A stretch of DNA of 64,000 nt from Lachnospiraceae bacterium (GTDB lineage Bacteria > Bacillota > Clostridia > Lachnospirales > Lachnospiraceae): positions 186,001 through 250,000 of the forward strand of contig CABIZF010000003.1 of the NCBI GenBank assembly GCA_902363135.1, in the 5' to 3' direction. The notes below the pieces were generated by a model. The model saw only the letters and a list, made by a program, of their open reading frames with translations, had not been told where the DNA came from and searched no databases. Positions 25,099 to 34,516 of the stretch are shown here, piece by piece (within the stretch, counting starts at the first letter, position 1; each line of letters begins with the position of its first letter). The translations under genes and the position numbers were made by a program.

Positions 25099-25732
25099 GC
25101 GCCAGACAGAACACTGCTTCCAGGATTCTATGGTTGGTTGCAGCATTCATCTAACACTTCTGCATACGGATATCTCTGTAACGTACTGATTGGAGAATAG
25201 AACGACAGAGTGTTATGAAACCCACCTCTCCCTTTTCTCCTTCGCTGCGGCTATGGAAACCGTGGAAAACCGCAACCTGCGCTCACCCTTTTTTCCTCTC
25301 CGGCTTTCTCCCTATACAAAGAAAAGTGTCCATTTTCTATCCCGAAAACGTACAGTTGCCGTGATGAGCAGAGGGCAGCGTGTCAATATGACAAAGAAAA
25401 GTAAACAGCGCACAGGCGGTTTTATCCTCAAAAAAACCCCGAAACGCAACATAAAAGAAGCCCAGCACCACTTTAATGGCGTGGTGCTGGGCTTTTTCTG
25501 ATTACAGCGATTTTCAGCGGGTGAAGCAATGTGCTGTTTGCAGATAGCTCTTTCGCATTTTGCTGCTTAGCGTGAAAATGTACTGTTCCGCAAAATCCTA
25601 CGCACAGAAGCATACCGCGTACACTCTATCGTGCTTTGCTTTCTAATATATTTTTTTGCGCAAGAAGAAAGAAATTTGCTGTTTTTACTACGCCCGATTT
25701 TAGCACGGCGTTTTTACTGCCTCATAGTCAAT
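25099..25732. other. Non-coding boundary region with a terminator
   Basis: No gene is supported. A 103-codon plus-strand frame (25190-25501) ends inside the terminator stem and resembles nothing known. The remainder is AT-rich with many T runs and separates the tungsten island from the displaced rlmD tail at 25733. Confidence 0.5.
25460..25497 (+). terminator. Strong intrinsic terminator
   Basis: GCCCAGCACCAC (25460-25471) pairs perfectly with GTGGTGCTGGGC (25481-25492), followed by TTTTT. It would end the aor-moaD-thiF transcript. Confidence 0.85.
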
Positions 25733-26043
25733 TCACTCAGCAATTAAACCAAAGTGCCGCAGCGCATCCTTGATCGCCTCGACCTTCTCAGGCGGGCAGG
25801 GATGATACTCATGTTTTCTCTGCTCCACTCGTTCGGCGCTTTGTGCATATCCAGTCCGACCATACGCTTGACCTCGGCAATATATGCCGTATGGACTTTG
25901 AAGCCGTACTTCTCCTGCACATACTCCTGAATACGCTTATAGGTCGGATGCTCCTTGACCTCGCCGGTTTCCACTTCCATTCTAACCTCAACCGTCAGTG
26001 GATTTGTTTCCCGTGACAAGAGGACCACCGTCTCACAGAACAT
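25733..26043 (-). pseudogene. Displaced, frameshifted rlmD-type 3' tail (old attachment site)
   Basis: Minus strand reads ETVVLLSRE, TYKRIQEYVQEKYGFKV and YIAEVKRMVGLDM, then shifts frame near 25850 and continues HPCPPEKVEAIKDALRHFGLI to a stop at 25733. This is the C-terminal module found after the VETVVLLS attachment core in the intact rlmD gene at 49207-50874. No methyltransferase part precedes it. It is best explained as an attachment-site scar of an earlier integrative element. Confidence 0.7.
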
Positions 26044-26104
26044 ATTTTATCGCAAGGCTTTTAAAAATGGAATAGATTTTACCAAACGACAGTTTTCAAA
26101 AAAC

Positions 26105-27151
26105 TTATCTGTCAAAAATTAATTTCTCCCACGGTTCATATCCTGCCATGTAGCCGAATTCTTCCTCATTTCTGAATCCTTCAAGAAGTTTTTCTTTTAC
26201 ACCATCTAATATAGCTTCATCAATATCTCTGAACTTCATATGCTTATATAAACCGGACTTTCTAAAATCATACATAGTACCCACATTATCAAGAAGATGT
26301 TTTACCACCTTATATGTTCCCTCTACATCTTTCCCTGCACATACAATATCAAGCATTGGCGAATACTCATTATATTTTCCCATTTCCAATGTATGTGCAA
26401 CTGCCTGTACCTTCCCTGACAAAAATCTCGCATAACCGATATCATTTTCCCGCAATGCCAGTCCCGCCATTGTGGAAAGAACAAAATTAAGTGTACTAAA
26501 GCCGGAAAAAATAATATTTTCATATTTTTCATATGCTTCTTTGATTTTTCCCTGCTTCTAGAGTAGTCTTCCCTGATAATAACTTTTCATAGGATCGTAT
26601 TCTGAAAAATAGTCCAGATATTTTTCTGCCTTGGTGTAATCCTTCTTACGTAAATAAAATCCAAATAAGGAATCTGCTGCATGATGCTGTATCTCTTCAT
26701 TCTCATCATGTAGTGCCAGCTCATACCATGCGTTAATCTGCTTATCATATTTTTCCTGATTCGTGCATTTATCCGTTATTCTTCTTGCATCAAGCATTAC
26801 CGCAGTCTGCCAGATAAGCATGTTACAATTCGGATATTCCTTTATAAGTCTCAATGCCCATTCATAAGTCTTTTCATAGCCTTCTTCTGAAAACATCCTG
26901 TCCATCTTCCTGATAATTTCTTCGATTTCAGTATCTGAAAGTTTTTCATGAAAAGAAAGTAATGTATCAAGTGAAATATCAAGCAGTCTTGCAATTGGTG
27001 CCAGCAGTTCAATATCCGGCTTGGAATTACTATTCTCCCATTTGTTTACAGCCGGTGTCGTCACGCCTAACCTGTTTGCCATCTCCTCCTGCGTCATACC
27101 AGCTTCTTTTCTATATTTTTTTATAACAACGCCTATATCCATTTGCTTCAT
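26105..27151 (-). pseudogene. HTH-TPR regulator interrupted by one in-frame amber codon
   Basis: Residues 1-70 are an XRE helix-turn-helix (IGVVIKKYRKEAGMTQEEMANRLGVTTPAVNKWE). Helical TPR-like repeats follow. A single TAG at 26558-26560 ends the first 197 codons. The same frame continues directly (KQGKIKEAYEKYENIIFSGF...) to 26105, giving about 348 codons in all. There is no other damage, so this is a recent nonsense mutation or a sequencing error; a truncated DNA-binding protein could still be made. It lies upstream of the exporter genes on the same strand and may have regulated them. Confidence 0.75.
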
Positions 27152-27371
27152 CTCCTAAAAAATTCAAAAGCTTTTGTATACTCAGCATATCAGATTCATA
27201 TAGATTGCTCAATTGAACAGTGTTTAATTTCTATTCAATTTAATTAACCAGTAGGAAATGTTGCATGATTAATCTGCTGTTTTGCATCCAAATGCTGTTC
27301 TAGCAAAGGATTTTTCCCTTGAACCCATCATTTATGATATATGGTGGCGCTTTTCGCCCCCAAATAGTGAA

Positions 27372-27396
27372 AGTGGGGGCACTTTCTGCCCCCACT
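27372..27396. terminator. GC-rich hairpin after the FtsX-type permease gene
   Basis: AGTGGGGGC pairs with GCCCCCACT around a seven-base loop, about 100 bases beyond the permease stop. No clear T-run follows on either strand, so the function is uncertain. The surrounding 27152-27498 holds no gene, but has a 12-bp direct repeat AGGAAATGTTGC at 27253 and 27398. Confidence 0.35.
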
Positions 27397-27498
27397 CAGG
27401 AAATGTTGCTAAAATACTGTTTAGATTTATCATACATACAAAATGGAAGTTATCTATTTCTCCTCTTCGTTAAGACCTAGTTTATTACATATTACTTG

Positions 27499-29943
27499 CT
27501 ATCCCTGATACCTTATTCTTTCTACCAGCGTTTCCTTTTTCAGATTACTGCTTAAAACGCAGGAAAGTACAATCTGCAACAGACCGACCAAAAAAATCAT
27601 AATAAAAATTGGTACGATTGGAACATGATAGATATTCATTCCAAATATTCCATTATGTTTTGCATAGGAAAAAAGTGCATAGCCAAGCGGCAGACCAATG
27701 ATCAAAGCTACGCATATGGTACCAACCGTAAACATCATTCCCTGTAACTGCAGACATAAATTTAATTGTTTATTTGTCATACCCACAGCCTGTAATACAC
27801 CATATTCCTGCTTTTTTGTCGTAATATTCATGATTATGGTGTTTGCCATATTCATAAAACCGATGAGTCCTACAACCGCCATAAACAGATAACAGCCAAG
27901 CTTCATCATGCTGCTTGCAAATTCGGCAGATTGTAACTGCGCATGATAAGTATCCATTTTTATATGCGAAGTATTAGAAATCAAAGTATTCAGACTTTGT
28001 TCTACAGATGCCACATCTTTTTTATCACAGTCCACCCACAGATAGCCATAGGCTGTTCCTCTCGGATTCATGGAACGATATACACCTTCCGGAATGACAA
28101 GATAAGTGTCCGCACTTACAAAGGATCCTGCAATCTTTCCCTGATAGGTATAGGTTCCACTTCCATTCTCAAAGTCAAATGCAATGGATTCACCCGGAGC
28201 ATATCCATCTTGTTCCATCCACGTTGACCAGCCAAAGAAAATATCACCATTCTTTACCGCCTGATCATAGTCCATAGAGCCAATATCCCCTTCTTGGCGC
28301 ATAAAATCAAAATCCTTTTTACTCACAATAGTAGCCGGAAATCTTGTTCCGTTCAGATTTACAGAGACAATCTCTCTCGTCATGACATCTGTTACTCCCG
28401 GAATGCTTTTGATTTCTTCAATCAGCGAATCATTCAATGGATCATCCGTCAGAATCGTATCCAGATTATTCTCCGGATATCTTTCATCATACTCAGCAGA
28501 ATAGTCAAGCTGCAGTTCAAATTGTCCATGATTAACGGAAAGACGTGCTTCATGCTCCGTGTCAATATTTCCCACATAATTAGAGATAATCACAAACAAT
28601 ACGCAAGAAAAACCCATTGTGAGGATAGTACCAATAGTTCTTTTGGGATTACCCGTTACATTTGCCATTGCCATAGAAAACACGGTGACATTTTTTCTGC
28701 CATTTCGTTTTCCTTTTTTTTGTGTTTCTGCATTTTCTAAATACCGTGTTGCTTCGATAGGTGAAATCCGTGAAACAATTTTCATTGGTTTACGCAGTGC
28801 CAAAGCAACGGTAAGAAATGATACGAAAATACAGAGAAGCATAACAGGCAGGGAAAACAGAGGCACCTGCTGATTTTGAACTCCCATAGAGCCAGTTCCG
28901 GTTGATACAAGGTTCCCCTGTTCTACCAGCCAGTTAAAACCGCATTTTGCAATCAGAAAGCCAAAAAGCAATCCAACTGGTATTGAAAAAAATGTCAAAA
29001 AAATGCCCTCTCTGAAGATCAGTTGTTTCATCTGCTTTTTTGTCGCTCCCAGAGCCTTGATTTTTCCATACTCCTGTATCTTGTTAGCAATACCGACCTG
29101 AAAAATATTATAAATGACCACAACAGAGAAAAGTACAATTGCAAGAATCAAAACCCCGCATACCGCAATCGTTTCATAACTCGGCTGCAAGACCCATTGC
29201 AAATAGAGATCATTGACTATAACGTTTTTTTCTTCGATCCCACAAGCTGCTGCAATCTGCTTTATAACCGAATCAATATTATTCATAGATACATTTGCAG
29301 AATCATTTAAAGTAAAATAAATATTATACTGTCTGTCATTCTCTGCGACGTGCTCATCATAAAACTCCTGTGACCCGAAAGCAACATAAGATGCCTCGAT
29401 GGTATACTCATCCCGATCATATAGGATTCCGCTGACAACAAATTCTTCCGGCTTATATTCTGACTGCATCCCTGCGCGGTAATCCAGTGTAACCGTATCT
29501 CCGATCTTTACATCACCATACCCCATTGCACGAAAAAATGCTCTTCCTGCGGCAATTTCCTGCGTTCCCCCCGGATACTTTCCTTCCTTTAACTCATATT
29601 CCTTATTATAGGGAAGCATTTTTCTTGCAGTCTCATCCATGCAGACAAAACCACCGTTTTCGTTGCCTTTTATGATACCTTCGGTGCACATAGTGCCTGT
29701 AGCATCTATTTCCGCACGGCGGTTTACTTCTTTTAACTGCGATCCGTCTGCTGCGACAAACAGACCATAATTGCTTCCATATGAGCTTGCCGCCTGACTT
29801 TTCTGTAAATGAATTACCCCATTTCCCACAGTACTGATGATAACAAGCAGCATCGTGGTCAGACAGATTGCCATCATGATCAGTATACTTCTTGTCCTGT
29901 TCCTTTTGTCATTGCTATATGCAATCCTGCTTATTGTCTTCAT
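27499..29943 (-). CDS. FtsX-type ABC exporter permease
   Basis: 814 residues. An N-terminal helix is followed by a large extracellular domain, then three helices with the FtsX pattern (IQEYGKIKALGATKKQMKQLIFREG), a second extracellular domain and three more helices with KQEYGVLQAVGMTNKQL near the C-terminus. The duplicated FtsX layout with two big outer domains resembles MacB-related Gram-positive exporters. It pairs with the ATPase gene that overlaps its start by four bases. Antimicrobial peptide sensing or resistance, or lipid/peptide export, are possible roles. Confidence 0.85.
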   Translation of the reverse strand: MKTISRIAYSNDKRNRTRSILIMMAICLTTMLLVIISTVGNGVIHLQKSQAASSYGSNYGLFVAADGSQLKEVNRRAEIDATGTMCTEGIIKGNENGGFVCMDETARKMLPYNKEYELKEGKYPGGTQEIAAGRAFFRAMGYGDVKIGDTVTLDYRAGMQSEYKPEEFVVSGILYDRDEYTIEASYVAFGSQEFYDEHVAENDRQYNIYFTLNDSANVSMNNIDSVIKQIAAACGIEEKNVIVNDLYLQWVLQPSYETIAVCGVLILAIVLFSVVVIYNIFQVGIANKIQEYGKIKALGATKKQMKQLIFREGIFLTFFSIPVGLLFGFLIAKCGFNWLVEQGNLVSTGTGSMGVQNQQVPLFSLPVMLLCIFVSFLTVALALRKPMKIVSRISPIEATRYLENAETQKKGKRNGRKNVTVFSMAMANVTGNPKRTIGTILTMGFSCVLFVIISNYVGNIDTEHEARLSVNHGQFELQLDYSAEYDERYPENNLDTILTDDPLNDSLIEEIKSIPGVTDVMTREIVSVNLNGTRFPATIVSKKDFDFMRQEGDIGSMDYDQAVKNGDIFFGWSTWMEQDGYAPGESIAFDFENGSGTYTYQGKIAGSFVSADTYLVIPEGVYRSMNPRGTAYGYLWVDCDKKDVASVEQSLNTLISNTSHIKMDTYHAQLQSAEFASSMMKLGCYLFMAVVGLIGFMNMANTIIMNITTKKQEYGVLQAVGMTNKQLNLCLQLQGMMFTVGTICVALIIGLPLGYALFSYAKHNGIFGMNIYHVPIVPIFIMIFLVGLLQIVLSCVLSSNLKKETLVERIRYQG

Positions 29944-30614
29944 CTAAAATCCACCACCTGTCCGTCCTCAATCACCAGAATACGGTCAGCGACCTGTGCA
30001 ATTTCGTCATCATGGGTAATCATTACAATTGTCTGTCCATATTTTTTTGCTGTCATCTTAAGCAGGGCGATTACCTCATCACTGGTCTTAGAATCAAGAT
30101 TTCCTGTCGGCTCATCTGCAAATATAATTTCCGGACGATTCACCAGTGCTCTTGCAATTGCTACTCTCTGCTGCTGTCCTCCGGATAACTGATTTGGCAG
30201 ATTATAAATCCGGTTTTCAATCCCCAGAGTTGCAATGATATCATTTACATACGCTTCATCCACTTTTCTTCCATCCAGCCCCAGTGGCAGTACAATATTT
30301 TCCCAGACATTAACAGATGAAACCAGATTAAATGCCTGAAAAACAAATCCGATTTTTCTTCTGCGGAAAACAGCAAGGGCATCTTCCTTCATCCTGTATA
30401 AATCTTTCCCTGCTAAAGTAACACTGCCTTTTGTCGGGGTGTCTAGCCCTCCAAGCATATGAAGTAATGTACTTTTACCGGAACCTGACTTTCCGACAAT
30501 TGCGACAAATTCTCCCTGCTCAATCTGAATGTCCACCTGATTGACCGCTTTGACCTGATTCTCACCCGCGCCATAAAATTTACAAAGCTGCTTGGTTTCT
30601 AATATCACACTCAT
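29940..30614 (-). CDS. ABC exporter ATP-binding protein (LolD/MacB-type)
   Basis: 224 residues: Walker A GKSGSGKST, Q-loop FVFQAFNLV, signature [15 protein letters not shown], Walker [13 protein letters not shown] and switch MITHDDE. The start at 30614 follows AAAGGAGGCAACAC. It is translationally coupled to the permease by a 4-base overlap. It is transcribed apart from the two-component genes because a strong terminator lies in between. Confidence 0.9.
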   Translation of the reverse strand: MSVILETKQLCKFYGAGENQVKAVNQVDIQIEQGEFVAIVGKSGSGKSTLLHMLGGLDTPTKGSVTLAGKDLYRMKEDALAVFRRRKIGFVFQAFNLVSSVNVWENIVLPLGLDGRKVDEAYVNDIIATLGIENRIYNLPNQLSGGQQQRVAIARALVNRPEIIFADEPTGNLDSKTSDEVIALLKMTAKKYGQTIVMITHDDEIAQVADRILVIEDGQVVDFR

Positions 30615-30746
30615 GTGTTGCCTCCTTTTCAATTCTGTAAAGCGTACCTTTTCAGCACGCTTTCTTTGCCTGTTTATATATTTGGTCATTTTTCAACCTA
30701 CATCCAAATTGTATCAGGACAATCTTTCATTTCACTTTCAAAAAAC

Positions 30747-30782
30747 GAGCAGAAATCTTACAGAATTGTAAGATTTCTGCTC
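30747..30782 (-). terminator. Terminator after the sensor kinase gene
   Basis: A perfect 15-bp inverted repeat, GAGCAGAAATCTTAC / GTAAGATTTCTGCTC with a six-base loop, is followed on the minus strand by GTTTTTTG. Confidence 0.8.
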
Positions 30783-30791
30783 ACTTAAAAT

Positions 30792-32036
30792 TTAACCAAC
30801 ATATGGTAATTGAATCACAAACGTGCTTCCTTTTTTCTTTTTGCCGGAGGTTACCGTAATCGTACCTGCGTGTTTTTCGATAATTTCTCTCGATAGAAAA
30901 AGTCCGATTCCTGTACCACTCTTTTCCATGACCTCCTTGGAACTTCCTCTGTAAAATCGTTGAAAAATTTTGTGATACTCATTCTGCGGAATACCAATTC
31001 CCTGATCCTCAATTTCCATTCTTACAAGATCGTTTCTTTTTTGTAACCGGATAAATATTTTTGAACCACACGGACTATACTTGACCGCATTATCCAGAAC
31101 GTTGATCACAGCTTCACCAAGCCACCTTTTATCCTGCATAATCGTGCATGTTTCCAGCTCTTTTTCATAGTCAAAAACGAATTCAATTTCTTTCTCATCC
31201 GCTTTAGGATAAGTGCGGTTCACAGCAGATATGACGGTATCCATAAGCGGAAGTTTTTTCTTATTAATCTGAATCAGTCCAGTTTCCATCTTGGATATTT
31301 CAAGAAGCGACTGCAATAATGTCTCCAGTCCATCCAGAGCACTCCGACAACGGATACGAAACTCCTCCTGTTCTGTGGCACTTAAGTCATTCTGCATCAG
31401 CACACTAAAACATGTATCCAAAGCTGCAACCGGTGTCTTTAACTGGTGAGAAATATCAGAAACCATTTCTTTCGTGTTCTCCTTTTCTGCCCTTGCTTCT
31501 TCCTTTATCAACTGAATATGATGTCCGATTGCTTCAAGCTGGTCATTCAATTTTTCCAGTTCTGCATGATTTTCCGTTTTCAGTAAATCATCAAATTTAT
31601 TTTCACGGAATCTGATCAGAATTTCTTCCAACTGGTCTAAAATTTTCTGATGACACGCATCTTCTTTTTTCTTCCAATAAAGTAAAAAAGTCAAAAGAAG
31701 CACGCATATCACAGTGCTTACAGCACCGGTCACTATAACCTGATGCCGGAATTGCGAATAAAATGCATTCCCTTTATTCCCCCAGTATCCATATTGCTCC
31801 AATAATCGCCTTCCCTGTTCGTTAGTTTCAATATCCTTATCCTTAAGCAATTCCGAAACAGCATCCAGCCCGGAAAATTCTTCCTTTGCAGCAATCTCTG
31901 TCATAAGATTCATTTTATATTTATAATCTTCATAAAACACATACGTGGTAAAGCAATTTAATATTGCAAACAATAATATGACATGTAATATCAAAGAGAG
32001 CACTACTGTAATCTTCTTGCGATATCTCTTTGTCAC
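30792..32036 (-). CDS. Two-component sensor histidine kinase
   Basis: 414 residues from a GTG start at 32036 that overlaps the response-regulator stop by four bases and has GGAGG eight bases upstream. Two membrane helices (residues 8-30 and about 100-122) enclose an extracellular sensor of about 70 residues. A dimerisation helix with phospho-acceptor SDISHQLKTPVAAL, an N box (NVLDNAVKYSP) and G boxes (DQGIGIP, GTGIGLFLS) follow. It is a classical HisKA kinase and should control the downstream exporter. Confidence 0.9.
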   Translation of the reverse strand: MTKRYRKKITVVLSLILHVILLFAILNCFTTYVFYEDYKYKMNLMTEIAAKEEFSGLDAVSELLKDKDIETNEQGRRLLEQYGYWGNKGNAFYSQFRHQVIVTGAVSTVICVLLLTFLLYWKKKEDACHQKILDQLEEILIRFRENKFDDLLKTENHAELEKLNDQLEAIGHHIQLIKEEARAEKENTKEMVSDISHQLKTPVAALDTCFSVLMQNDLSATEQEEFRIRCRSALDGLETLLQSLLEISKMETGLIQINKKKLPLMDTVISAVNRTYPKADEKEIEFVFDYEKELETCTIMQDKRWLGEAVINVLDNAVKYSPCGSKIFIRLQKRNDLVRMEIEDQGIGIPQNEYHKIFQRFYRGSSKEVMEKSGTGIGLFLSREIIEKHAGTITVTSGKKKKGSTFVIQLPYVG

Positions 32037-32722
32037 TGCCTTACCTCCTGATTCCATATATACCCAAGACCTCTGATATTCTTTATATAGACCGGTGCAG
32101 CCGGATTGTCTTCAATTTTCTCACGGAGTCTTCTGATATTGACAGCGATTGTATTTTCATCCACAAAATCCCCTTCCAGATCAAACACATTTTCCAATAT
32201 TTGTGTTTTTGAAAGAATCTTTTTCGGATTCTGAAGAAAAAAAGTCAGCATTTTCAACTCCGTTTTTGTCAGACTGATTTCACGACTCTTTATCAGGACT
32301 TTCATTTCTCCTGCGATAAATACGATATCTCCCGAAATCATCTTTCCAGCTTCCGTTTTCTCCTGTCTGCGGCGGAAATGTGCTTCTATTTTCAAAAGAA
32401 GTACCGAAAGACTAAACGGCTTTGTAATATAATCATCCGCCCCTGCTTCATATCCCATGACCTGATCCATCTCCTGATCTAGTGCTGTAAGGCAAATAAT
32501 GTATGTATTATAATTGCATCTCATCCACCTTACAAATTCCAGTCCATTCCCATCCGGAAGATTCACATCACAAATGGTAACATCCACATTATTATCACTT
32601 GCAATTCTTTTCGCTTTTTTCACTGATTCTGCTGAAAAAACCTCATATCCGGATTTTTTCAGTGAGAATGTAATTCCACGATTTAAATTTTCATCATCTT
32701 CAACCACGAGTATACCTGGCAT
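32033..32722 (-). CDS. OmpR-family response regulator
   Basis: 229 residues. The receiver domain has the acidic pair in VEDDEN, the phospho-acceptor Asp in CDVNLPDGNG and the conserved Lys in YITKPFS. The C-terminal winged helix has TELKMLTFFLQNP and the recognition region VDENTIAVNIRRLREKI. It overlaps its kinase gene. Likely target: the adjacent ATPase-permease pair. Confidence 0.92.
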   Translation of the reverse strand: MPGILVVEDDENLNRGITFSLKKSGYEVFSAESVKKAKRIASDNNVDVTICDVNLPDGNGLEFVRWMRCNYNTYIICLTALDQEMDQVMGYEAGADDYITKPFSLSVLLLKIEAHFRRRQEKTEAGKMISGDIVFIAGEMKVLIKSREISLTKTELKMLTFFLQNPKKILSKTQILENVFDLEGDFVDENTIAVNIRRLREKIEDNPAAPVYIKNIRGLGYIWNQEVRQ

Positions 32723-32754
32723 AGCATCTGCACCTCTCTTTATTAACTATTCAT

Positions 32755-32913
32755 CGTGACATGCTCCCACCACTTAATCCCAGATTTTGAAGTGGGGGCT
32801 TCTTGCTCAATGGCTCTATTGAGCCAAGTATCTACAAGCTATCCTCGCGTGCCCCGCGATTTTTTGCCCGGACACGGGCATATTTTATTACTTATTGTCC
32901 GGATACGGACAGT
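32755..32913 (-). ncRNA. Candidate omega RNA (reRNA) of TnpB and right end
   Basis: The 3' flank of tnpB forms a series of hairpins on the minus strand: TGTCCG/CGGACA, GCCCGTG...CGGGC, TCGCG/CGCGA, GGCTC/GAGCC and a terminal CCCCCAC...GTGGTGGG stem. TnpB nucleases use an RNA made from exactly this position, whose guide is the DNA just outside the element's right end (bases below about 32755). Confidence 0.55.
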
Positions 32914-34017
32914 TTATGCTGCCAGCATTCTTCTTGCTTCTTCACGGATATTGATCGCTGCATTTCGATCTCTGTCCATCTCATTTCCACACGAACAGCG
33001 GTAAACTCTTTCGGATAATTTCAGCTCTTTTTTTATCTTTCCGCATTTACTGCATTTTTTGCTTGAAGGGAAAAAGCGGTCTACCTTTACTAATTCTTTT
33101 CCCTTCCAGGCAAGCTTATAATCCAGCATATTCCGGAACATCCCGTATCCATTATCCTGTACACGTTTCCCAAAATGCAGACACTGGCTCATCGCTTTCA
33201 TATCAATATCTTCTACCGCGACTATATCGTACTGGTCTGTGATCCTGCGGCTCAGTTTATGCAGATAGTCTCTTCTCTGGCTGCGTATTTTTTCATGGCA
33301 CCTGGCAACTTTCTTTTTCTGCCGCACATAATTGCGGCTCCCTTTTACACATCTCGACAGTTTACGCTGTTCCCTTGCCAGCCTTTTTTCATTTTTTCTG
33401 AAGAATCCTGCTTCTTCCATCTCAATCTCTTCTGAAAACACTGCCATCCCCTGCATCGCATAATCAATCCCAAGTATTTTGGCGTTGCTGTAATCCTTAT
33501 CTGCTGTTTGGCTTTCGCAGCTGTATCCTTCATACAGCAGACTTGCAAAATACTTTCCGGAAGGCTCCATACGGACTGTCACTGATTTCAGACGGCAGTT
33601 TTCTGCAGGCTCCCTGTGTTTTTTCATGGAGATCCATTTTAATTTCGGAAGCCGGATTCGGTTACCTTCTACCAGAATATTTCCGTTAACCATATTTGTT
33701 GTATAGCTGTTTTTGGAGTAATGTTTTGACTTGAAACGTGGAAATCCAACCTTAGGATCACGAAAAAAATTCTTATATGCTTTTTCCAGATGGAGCTGAA
33801 CATTTGCCAGTGCCAGCGAGTCAACTTCTTTCAGAAACGGATACGCCTTTTTATACATAGCTGGTGTATTCTTTAACATCTTCTTTGTCTTTTTATACTC
33901 CTGGATCTTATCATTAAGCATCTGGTTGTACAGAAAACGACAGCAGCCAAATGTTTTTCCGAGGAGTATCTTCTGTTCTTCTGTTGGATAGATCCGGAAA
34001 CGGTATGCTATGTTCAA
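32914..34017 (-). CDS. tnpB: TnpB RNA-guided nuclease of IS605 family
   Basis: 367 residues from a TTG start at 34017 that overlaps the tnpA stop by two bases. The RuvC-like active site is visible as ILGIDYAM (first Asp), VAVEDIDMKAM (Glu) and DRDRNAAINI (last Asp). A zinc ribbon CSKCGK ... CSCG sits between the last two. All catalytic residues are present, so it should be active. The longer upstream reading frame overlaps tnpA and is rejected. Confidence 0.88.
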   Translation of the reverse strand: MNIAYRFRIYPTEEQKILLGKTFGCCRFLYNQMLNDKIQEYKKTKKMLKNTPAMYKKAYPFLKEVDSLALANVQLHLEKAYKNFFRDPKVGFPRFKSKHYSKNSYTTNMVNGNILVEGNRIRLPKLKWISMKKHREPAENCRLKSVTVRMEPSGKYFASLLYEGYSCESQTADKDYSNAKILGIDYAMQGMAVFSEEIEMEEAGFFRKNEKRLAREQRKLSRCVKGSRNYVRQKKKVARCHEKIRSQRRDYLHKLSRRITDQYDIVAVEDIDMKAMSQCLHFGKRVQDNGYGMFRNMLDYKLAWKGKELVKVDRFFPSSKKCSKCGKIKKELKLSERVYRCSCGNEMDRDRNAAINIREEARRMLAA

Positions 34018-34421
34018 TGCTTTTTCTCTCCCTGGGTCTCGATGTATTGACGGATCACTTCTACTGGTGCCCCTCCTGCCGTCAAAAGACAGAAACTCTG
34101 GCTCCAGAATGCTTCTTTCCAAAGTTTTTCCCGGATTTCCGGATACTCTTTTTTCAGCAGTCTGCTGCTGGCACTTTTATAAGCATTGATAAATTTACTG
34201 AGTTCCGTTTTAGGCTGTGCACGAAACATTACATGCACATGGTCAATATCATGATTCCATTCCTCCAAAACAATTCCATACCGTGGAGCAATATATTCCC
34301 ATATCTCTTTTGCTCTTTCTGAAATTGGATCATTGATAACTTTTCTTCGATATTTTACCACCATGATCAGATGATAATACATCAAGTACACTGAATGTGC
34401 ATTATGATCTATATTTTCCAT
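34014..34421 (-). CDS. tnpA: TnpA, Y1 HUH transposase of IS200/IS605 family
   Basis: 135 residues. The HUH motif is HVHVMF and the catalytic tyrosine lies in VIRQYIETQ. VKYRRKVI and LEEWNHDIDHVH are typical of the family. It moves the element as single-stranded DNA by a peel-and-paste mechanism. The promoter is just upstream. It is intact and followed by translationally coupled tnpB. Confidence 0.93.
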   Translation of the reverse strand: MENIDHNAHSVYLMYYHLIMVVKYRRKVINDPISERAKEIWEYIAPRYGIVLEEWNHDIDHVHVMFRAQPKTELSKFINAYKSASSRLLKKEYPEIREKLWKEAFWSQSFCLLTAGGAPVEVIRQYIETQGEKKH

Positions 34422-34465
34422 AAAACCAGTCCTTTTTTTGAATAATCATCTTATCGACTGATTCT

Positions 34466-34494
34466 ATTATACCATGAATCGCATTGCAGAACAA
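34466..34494 (-). promoter_or_regulatory. tnpA promoter
   Basis: Minus strand: TTGTTC (34489-34494), 17-base spacer, TATAAT (34466-34471). The -35 box lies in a small inverted repeat GAACA/TGTTC that probably is the left-end hairpin used by TnpA. Confidence 0.6.
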
Positions 34495-34516
34495 GTGTTC
34501 TTTTGTTTTTTGCAAT

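Noticed and set aside
25190..25501. 103-codon plus-strand frame after the ThiF-like gene
   Set aside because: It runs into the terminator stem, has no good start and resembles no protein.
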